Below are positions 6,035 through 14,196 of a stretch of 14,196 nt of DNA, piece by piece. Under the pieces are notes generated by a model, which did no database searches, was not told the origin of the DNA, and saw only the letters and a program-made list of their open reading frames with translations. The position numbers were made by a program, and so were the translations under genes. The DNA is from JBQCHF01 sp051953655. GTDB lineage: Bacteria; Actinomycetota; Actinomycetes; Motilibacterales; Motilibacteraceae. The stretch's first letter is position 1; the number at the start of each line of letters is the position of its first letter. The stretch lies in NCBI GenBank assembly GCA_051953655.1, contig JBQCIO010000058.1:1-14196 (forward strand), in the 5' to 3' direction.

Positions 6035-7162
6035 TCACTCCTGCCCGACCACCGCTCCGAGGTACTCGGCCCGCGACGCTGTGCGACACTCCGCGCCTGA
6101 GGTCCTACGGACGGTAGGTGGTCGACGTCTGGTTGCGGCGCGGGAGGCCACCTTGCCGGCCAACGCGGCCCAGCTGGCCACGTCGCTGTCCCGGGTCGCC
6201 CGGACGAGCATCCGGGCGCCGGAGGCGTCGGTGCGGGCAACGCCCACCGGGGCCCAGCGGTCCGCGACGGACACCAGGGGACGCCATCCGCGGCCAGGGC
6301 CCAGCGTGAGCAGGACCTCGTCCGGCACCGGTGCCGCGACCGTGCGGCGTGCGCGGGCCAGCACGACGCCGACCTGCGCCGCGATGCCGGCGGCCGCCGC
6401 CTCCCGGACCACCTCGTCCCAGTCGGGCCGGTCGCGGCGCAGGACGCGGTCGACGTCGACCATCCACACGAGCCGGGTCGCACCGGAGAGAGCGGCGTGC
6501 AGAGAGACGTGCAGCAGGGTGTGCACGGCGCTCGTGGTCGTAACCTCGGTGCCTCCCAGCCTCACCCGGCGCTGCGCGGCGAACAGCGGCTCGGTGGGGA
6601 AGCGGCAGCGCCCTCTGGCCGCGGAGTCGTCGACGAGCGTCCAGTGCAGGTCGACGACGTCGTCGTCGCGCAGCAGCCGGAGCTCGCCGGCGAGCACCTC
6701 CCGCAAGGTGCTCCAGTCGTCCTCGAAGACGGTGAAGCCGTCGTCCACCAGCGACTCCAGCGCTCGCGCGAAGCCCGCCGGCGGCACCAGGACGTCGAGG
6801 TCGACGTAGCGGCGCAGGTCCGGGCGCTCGTAGTGGTGCCCGGCGAGCACGGGGCCCTTGACCACGAGGTGCTCCACGGCCGCTGCGCCGAGGAGGCCGG
6901 CCACCTGCTCGAGCAGGGACAGGGTGCGGGTGTGGTGCACCGCCGCGCCCACCCGGGCCGCCGTGCTGCTCGCGGTGCCCGCGCCGATCCGGTGCAGCGA
7001 GAGGTCGAGCATCCCCTCCACGCCGTGCCGCCGGGCCGCGCGCTCGAGCAGGTCGGTGCCGTGCCGATCCACGTGCTCGCGCAGGGTGTCGTCCTCTGCG
7101 CGGACCGCAGCCACCAGTGCCCGGCCCACGGCCCGTCGCGAGGGCGGGCGCGCCGGGGCCAC
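6035..7162 (-). CDS. PF14907-type nucleotidyltransferase family protein
   Basis: This is a 375-aa protein matching the uncharacterised nucleotidyltransferase family NTP_transf_5. The core is HLVVKGPVLAGHHY (98-111), then RRYVDLDVLVP (117-127), where Asp121 and Asp123 should bind metal, followed by the downstream motif DLHWTL (171-176). No signal peptide or membrane helix is seen, so it should be cytoplasmic. Relatives sit in lasso-peptide clusters beside HPr-kinase-like enzymes, where one was reported to add sugars to a phosphorylated peptide, and in exopolysaccharide loci with PqqD-like and HprK-like genes; both contexts fit here. The GTG at 7162 is the first start after the ppc stop (40 bases away). 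It has no good ribosome site but has TATGGT six bases upstream, so it may be leaderless. The last 30 residues are basic and poorly conserved in appearance. The exact donor and acceptor are unknown. Confidence 0.8.
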   Translation of the reverse strand: MAPARPPSRRAVGRALVAAVRAEDDTLREHVDRHGTDLLERAARRHGVEGMLDLSLHRIGAGTASSTAARVGAAVHHTRTLSLLEQVAGLLGAAAVEHLVVKGPVLAGHHYERPDLRRYVDLDVLVPPAGFARALESLVDDGFTVFEDDWSTLREVLAGELRLLRDDDVVDLHWTLVDDSAARGRCRFPTEPLFAAQRRVRLGGTEVTTTSAVHTLLHVSLHAALSGATRLVWMVDVDRVLRRDRPDWDEVVREAAAAGIAAQVGVVLARARRTVAAPVPDEVLLTLGPGRGWRPLVSVADRWAPVGVARTDASGARMLVRATRDSDVASWAALAGKVASRAATRRRPPTVRRTSGAECRTASRAEYLGAVVGQE

Positions 7163-7168
7163 GGCGCG

Positions 7169-7174
7169 ACCATA
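7169..7174 (-). promoter_or_regulatory. -10-like TATGGT before the nucleotidyltransferase start
   Basis: TATGGT ends 6 bases before the GTG start, the spacing expected of a -10 box for a leaderless mRNA. The same hexamer precedes the PqqD-like start. No -35 box is visible, so this is tentative. Confidence 0.3.
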
Positions 7175-7202
7175 CGTGCCGCGCCCCCGGAGCGGGGCCG
7201 GA

Positions 7203-9959
<2,757 letters not shown>

Positions 9960-10016
9960 GGCGAGCTCCGGTGGTCGGAGGTGCAGGGCCGGGACCGCGC
10001 TGTCCTTCCGGGCAGA

Positions 10017-10877
10017 CTACCGAAGCGGCCGGCCGTCCAGACAGGCAGGCGGCCAGCGCCGCCCGAGCAGCTCGCCCAGCGCGCGGGCGTCCTCGTAGCC
10101 GACGTGCAGGCACTCCGCCCCGGCGACGCCTGCGGTGACCGAGCGCACGGCCCGAGCGGGGTCGCGGAAGTGGTTGAAGGAACGGGTGAGCATGGCGTGC
10201 ACCGCCTCGCCGGCGGTGGCCGGGCGCAGCCGGACCGGGCCCGGGCGGCGCTCCAGCAGCAGCACCGCGGCGAGCGGGTGCGGGCCGGGTGGGGCCAGCG
10301 GCCCGAGCGCGTCGGGGCGGAGCAGGAGCTCTCGCCCGTCCAGCGGGGCGGGGAGCCCGAGCAGGGCCGCGGAGCGCGCGTCGAGCGCGAGCGGGCGCGG
10401 GTAGGCCAGGGCCCACCCGTCCGGGGTCAGGCGCAGGGCCTCGTCGGACAGCAGCGGCAGCCCCTGCCGCAGGCAGGCGCCCACGAGGGTCGTCTTGCCC
10501 AGCCCGGAGGCGCCGGGGAAGGCGACCGCTCCGGTGACCCCGAGCACCACCCCGGCGTGCAGCGTGAGGTCCTCGCACCAGCTCAGCACCGTCTCGTTGA
10601 GCGCGGCGAGCAGCGCCTCGACGTCGTCGTCGGTCCCCACGTCGACCAGCCGGTCGGGCCCGGTGCCGTCGAGCCAGCGCGTCCGCACCGTGCGGCGGGC
10701 GCCGGGCCGCCCCGCGCCGACGACGGCGAGCGCGAGCCGGGTGGGTCCGGCGTCGTCCCGCAGGGGGAGCAGGTCCGCCAGCCGGGAGAGCGCGGCAGGC
10801 GTCCCCGACAAGGCGTAGGAGATGCCGAGGGCCGAACCCTGCAGCTCGGTGACGGCGGAGGGTCCAGCGCCTGTCAC
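10017..10877 (-). CDS. HprK-related P-loop kinase
   Basis: This is a 286-aa protein related to HPr serine kinase. A P-loop GASGLGKT (122-129) follows the stretch LTLHAGVVLGVTGAVAFP (105-122), a pattern typical of HprK-related kinases rather than of general ATPases. LLSDEALRL (143-151) supplies the likely Walker B acid pair Asp145-Glu146. The N-terminal 100 residues are variable. True HPr kinases act on the PTS protein HPr; stand-alone relatives next to PqqD-like genes occur in lasso-peptide clusters, where they phosphorylate the peptide, and in exopolysaccharide loci with unknown targets. The start GTG 10877 overlaps the PqqD-like stop by four bases (GTGA), so the two are translationally coupled and probably work as a pair. 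An upstream ATG at 10913 lies inside the PqqD-like gene and is less likely. The substrate is unknown; the flanking small Tat proteins, which contain Ser and Thr, are my proposed candidates. Confidence 0.82.
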   Translation of the reverse strand: MTGAGPSAVTELQGSALGISYALSGTPAALSRLADLLPLRDDAGPTRLALAVVGAGRPGARRTVRTRWLDGTGPDRLVDVGTDDDVEALLAALNETVLSWCEDLTLHAGVVLGVTGAVAFPGASGLGKTTLVGACLRQGLPLLSDEALRLTPDGWALAYPRPLALDARSAALLGLPAPLDGRELLLRPDALGPLAPPGPHPLAAVLLLERRPGPVRLRPATAGEAVHAMLTRSFNHFRDPARAVRSVTAGVAGAECLHVGYEDARALGELLGRRWPPACLDGRPLR

Positions 10878-11164
10878 TGCGCGTCGCGGGGGACGAGGAA
10901 ACCGCGAAGGCACCAGTCCTGCAGCAGAGGGGCGATCTGCGCCCGGACCTCGTCACCCGGCACCTGGTAGTTCAGCGCCAGCAGGCCCACGGCCTCGGTG
11001 ACCTCCGTGTCGCCGTCCAGCAGGCGCCACAGGTCAGCGGCCGTCGTGTTGAGGACCAGCACCTCGTCGGTGCCGCGGTGCAGCAGGCACAGCTCGGCCC
11101 CGAGCTCGGTCTCGAGGACGTCCTGGTGAGGAGCGAAGCGGCCGCCACCCTGCTGTTCCCCCAT
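10874..11164 (-). CDS. PqqD-like RiPP recognition element protein
   Basis: This is a 96-aa stand-alone protein of the PqqD family. Its pattern, a beta-strand segment LGAELCLLHRGTDEVLVLN (21-39) then TAADLWRLLDG (41-51) and a helical C-terminal half, is the usual winged-helix RiPP recognition element. Such domains bind the leader part of a peptide substrate and hand it to a modifying enzyme. Here the stop overlaps the HprK-related kinase start by four bases, so the kinase is its likely partner. The start at ATG 11164 gives the usual family length; an ATG at 11293 would add 43 residues of non-conserved sequence. No ribosome site precedes 11164, but TATGGT ends 8 bases upstream, so the mRNA may be leaderless. 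The gene is divergent from the second small Tat protein, a candidate ligand. Confidence 0.8.
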   Translation of the reverse strand: MGEQQGGGRFAPHQDVLETELGAELCLLHRGTDEVLVLNTTAADLWRLLDGDTEVTEAVGLLALNYQVPGDEVRAQIAPLLQDWCLRGFLVPRDAQ

Positions 11165-11172
11165 ACCCGGGG

Positions 11173-11178
11173 ACCATA
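11173..11178 (-). promoter_or_regulatory. -10-like TATGGT before the PqqD-like start
   Basis: TATGGT ends 8 bases before the ATG, which would put transcription initiation at or next to the start codon (a leaderless mRNA). No -35 match was found. The same hexamer stands before the nucleotidyltransferase start. Confidence 0.35.
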
Positions 11179-11269
11179 GGCGCCTTCGGTCTGCAGAGGG
11201 CGGCTTCGCCGAGGCTTCCTCCTGATCGCCCGATCGGGACGAAACCCTGACAGGCAAGCGCGAACGGGT

Positions 11270-11298
11270 CTGGACTGGGATCACGCGGTCCATACGTT
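11270..11298 (+). promoter_or_regulatory. Candidate promoter for the second small Tat protein
   Basis: CTGGAC (11270-11275), a 17-base spacer, then TACGTT (11293-11298) forms a fair sigma70-type promoter. The start would be near 11305, giving a long leader of about 115 bases that contains the TGACGATCT repeats and the CTCGC/GCGAG hairpin. It lies in the 256-bp divergent gap (11165-11420) shared with the PqqD-like gene. Confidence 0.4.
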
Positions 11299-11341
11299 CG
11301 TGTCATCGCCGACGGTGAGGCCGTGATTTCGCAAGAGCGGC

Positions 11342-11371
11342 TGACGATCTCGCCCATGCGAGTGACGATCT
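11342..11371. promoter_or_regulatory. Direct repeat TGACGATCT with hairpin between copies
   Basis: TGACGATCT occurs at 11342-11350 and 11363-11371, a 21-bp period equal to two helical turns. Between and partly within them CTCGC (11349-11353) faces GCGAG (11358-11362) around CCAT. It lies 50-80 bases before the small Tat gene. It could be a paired operator or, in the RNA, a leader hairpin. Confidence 0.4.
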
Positions 11372-11420
11372 GAGCAGCGGACGGCGATCCGGGAGGGGCC
11401 GGCGAGGGAGGGGACGCGCG

Positions 11421-11732
11421 ATGGGCATGGGTGAGTCAGGGGCCGGGACGCCCCGAAGCGGTCTGACGAGACGGGAGGCTCTGCGCCGAGGGGCGCTGGT
11501 CGGGAGTGCGCTCTGGATGGTGCCGGTGGCCCAGGCGGTCTCGGTCACCCCCGCCGCGGCGGACACCGCGAGCGCACCGACCGGAGGTGGTGGAGGCGAT
11601 GGCCGGCCCGTCACCGTGCCGCCGGGCAAGGTGGTCGAGGGGCCCGGCGAGCGGTCGTACGGTCGCGGTCCGACGCCGCACGCGCACCCGGGCCGGCGGC
11701 GCCGGCGGGTGCGCCACCACCACTACCGGTAG
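11421..11732 (+). CDS. Small Tat-exported protein with basic, His-containing tail
   Basis: This is a 103-aa precursor. The twin-arginine signal (TRREAL, residues 16-21; hydrophobic part about 24-43) and Ala-rich cleavage site ending near residue 48 match those of the LAxTG protein at 5.6-5.9 kb. Shared words include AQA, TPAAADT and SAP. The predicted mature part is about 55 residues: a Gly run, a Pro/Gly/Val stretch, then RRRRRVRHHHYR at the C-terminus. There is no LAxTG motif and no second hydrophobic helix, so it should be released or held by charge. The start ATG 11421 has GGAGGGG seven bases upstream; ATG 11427 is an alternative. The gene is divergent from the pqqD-hprK-like pair. It may be a substrate of that cassette, which is inference. 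No frame shift restoring a sorting signal was found in the other frames. Confidence 0.7.
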   Translation: MGMGESGAGTPRSGLTRREALRRGALVGSALWMVPVAQAVSVTPAAADTASAPTGGGGGDGRPVTVPPGKVVEGPGERSYGRGPTPHAHPGRRRRRVRHHHYR

Positions 11733-11758
11733 GGGCGGCCACTACCGGTAGGGGCGGC
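11721..11758. repeat. Perfect 19-bp tandem repeat, each copy with a palindrome
   Basis: The unit CACTACCGGTAGGGGCGGC is present twice head to tail (11721-11739, 11740-11758). Each copy holds the perfect palindrome CTACCGGTAG. The first copy contains the last codons (His-Tyr-Arg) and the TAG stop of the small Tat gene; the second lies just after it. This looks like a recent duplication or a two-site protein-binding element. Confidence 0.85.
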
Positions 11759-11771
11759 TGAGGCAGGCACG

Positions 11772-11816
11772 CGACCCGGTGCGGGTCGAGCGGGTGGGGC
11801 GGGGGCCCGCCCGCTC
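11772..11816 (+). terminator. Two adjacent hairpins, likely terminator before mfd
   Basis: CGACCC (11772-11777) pairs with GGGTCG (11783-11788). Next, GAGCGGG (11788-11794) pairs with CCCGCTC (11810-11816), with an inner CGGG-GG-CCCG stem (11800-11809). The second hairpin has about 11 G-C-rich pairs and no U tract. It separates the small Tat gene from mfd. The remaining part of the 193-bp gap (11733-11925) holds the tandem repeat, a -10 box and the mfd ribosome site. Confidence 0.5.
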
Positions 11817-11843
11817 TGTCATGAGATGAGCGACGAGCGGTCG

Positions 11844-11849
11844 TAGGCT
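11844..11849 (+). promoter_or_regulatory. -10 box candidate for mfd
   Basis: TAGGCT fits the TANNNT form of actinobacterial -10 boxes and lies about 75 bases before the mfd start, after the hairpins. No good -35 is seen at 16-18 bases. AGGCT-GGG-AGCCT (11845-11857) forms a small inverted repeat across the expected start point. Confidence 0.35.
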
Positions 11850-11925
11850 GGGAGCCTCCCCGGTCTCCGACGACCCGTCGCCGCGCGATCCGGGGCTCCG
11901 GTGCTGCCCGAGGAGACCCTTCGCC

Positions 11926-14196
<2,271 letters not shown>

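Noticed and set aside
10017..11164. Lasso-peptide gene cluster
   Set aside because: PqqD-like and HprK-like genes are shared with some lasso clusters, but no asparagine-synthase-like cyclase, transglutaminase-like protease or typical precursor is in the window.
11165..11293. Longer N-terminus (43 residues) for the PqqD-like protein
   Set aside because: The extension does not look like the PqqD fold, would exceed the usual length, and has no ribosome site at the upstream ATG.

Overview
The window is about 14 kb of very GC-rich DNA with GTG starts, short Shine-Dalgarno sites, TANNNT-type -10 boxes, Tat signals and an LAxTG sortase signal. Together these point to a chromosome of a high-GC actinobacterium. 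I cannot fix the genus; Geodermatophilaceae or a relative would be compatible. The right edge is the housekeeping gene mfd, cut by the window end, and ppc (PEP carboxylase) sits in the middle. The rest looks like accessory surface biology.

Left part (1-5570), a polysaccharide locus: a secreted DUF4082/beta-helix protein (minus strand); a PIG-L-family zinc deacetylase (plus); then two divergent membrane proteins of almost equal size (235 and 234 aa). These two share a TM-loop-TM plan and an Asn-Pro-Tyr motif at the same position, so they look like Wzz-like paralogs. The plus-strand one overlaps by ATGA an O-antigen ligase/polymerase-like (Wzy) membrane protein. The gap between the paralogs carries a good promoter and several inverted repeats.

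Middle and right (5567-11732), a possible modification cassette: reading leftward on the minus strand, a PqqD-like peptide-binding protein, an HprK-related P-loop kinase (GTGA overlap with PqqD), ppc, a PF14907-type nucleotidyltransferase, and a small Tat-exported protein ending in an LAxTG sortase E signal. A second small Tat protein with a nearly identical signal peptide is divergent from pqqD at the other end. PqqD, HprK-like kinase and nucleotidyltransferase are a combination known from lasso-peptide tailoring and from exopolysaccharide-linked loci, but no lasso cyclase or protease is present here. My main hypothesis is that the two small Tat proteins flanking the cassette are its substrates: modified in the cytoplasm, exported folded by Tat, and in one case fixed to the cell wall. 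This would be tied to the neighbouring polysaccharide genes.

Right edge (11733-14196): a 193-bp gap with a 19-nt tandem repeat, a strong GC hairpin and a -10 box precedes mfd, which is open to the window end. No tRNA, rRNA, CRISPR array, insertion sequence or integrase was seen.
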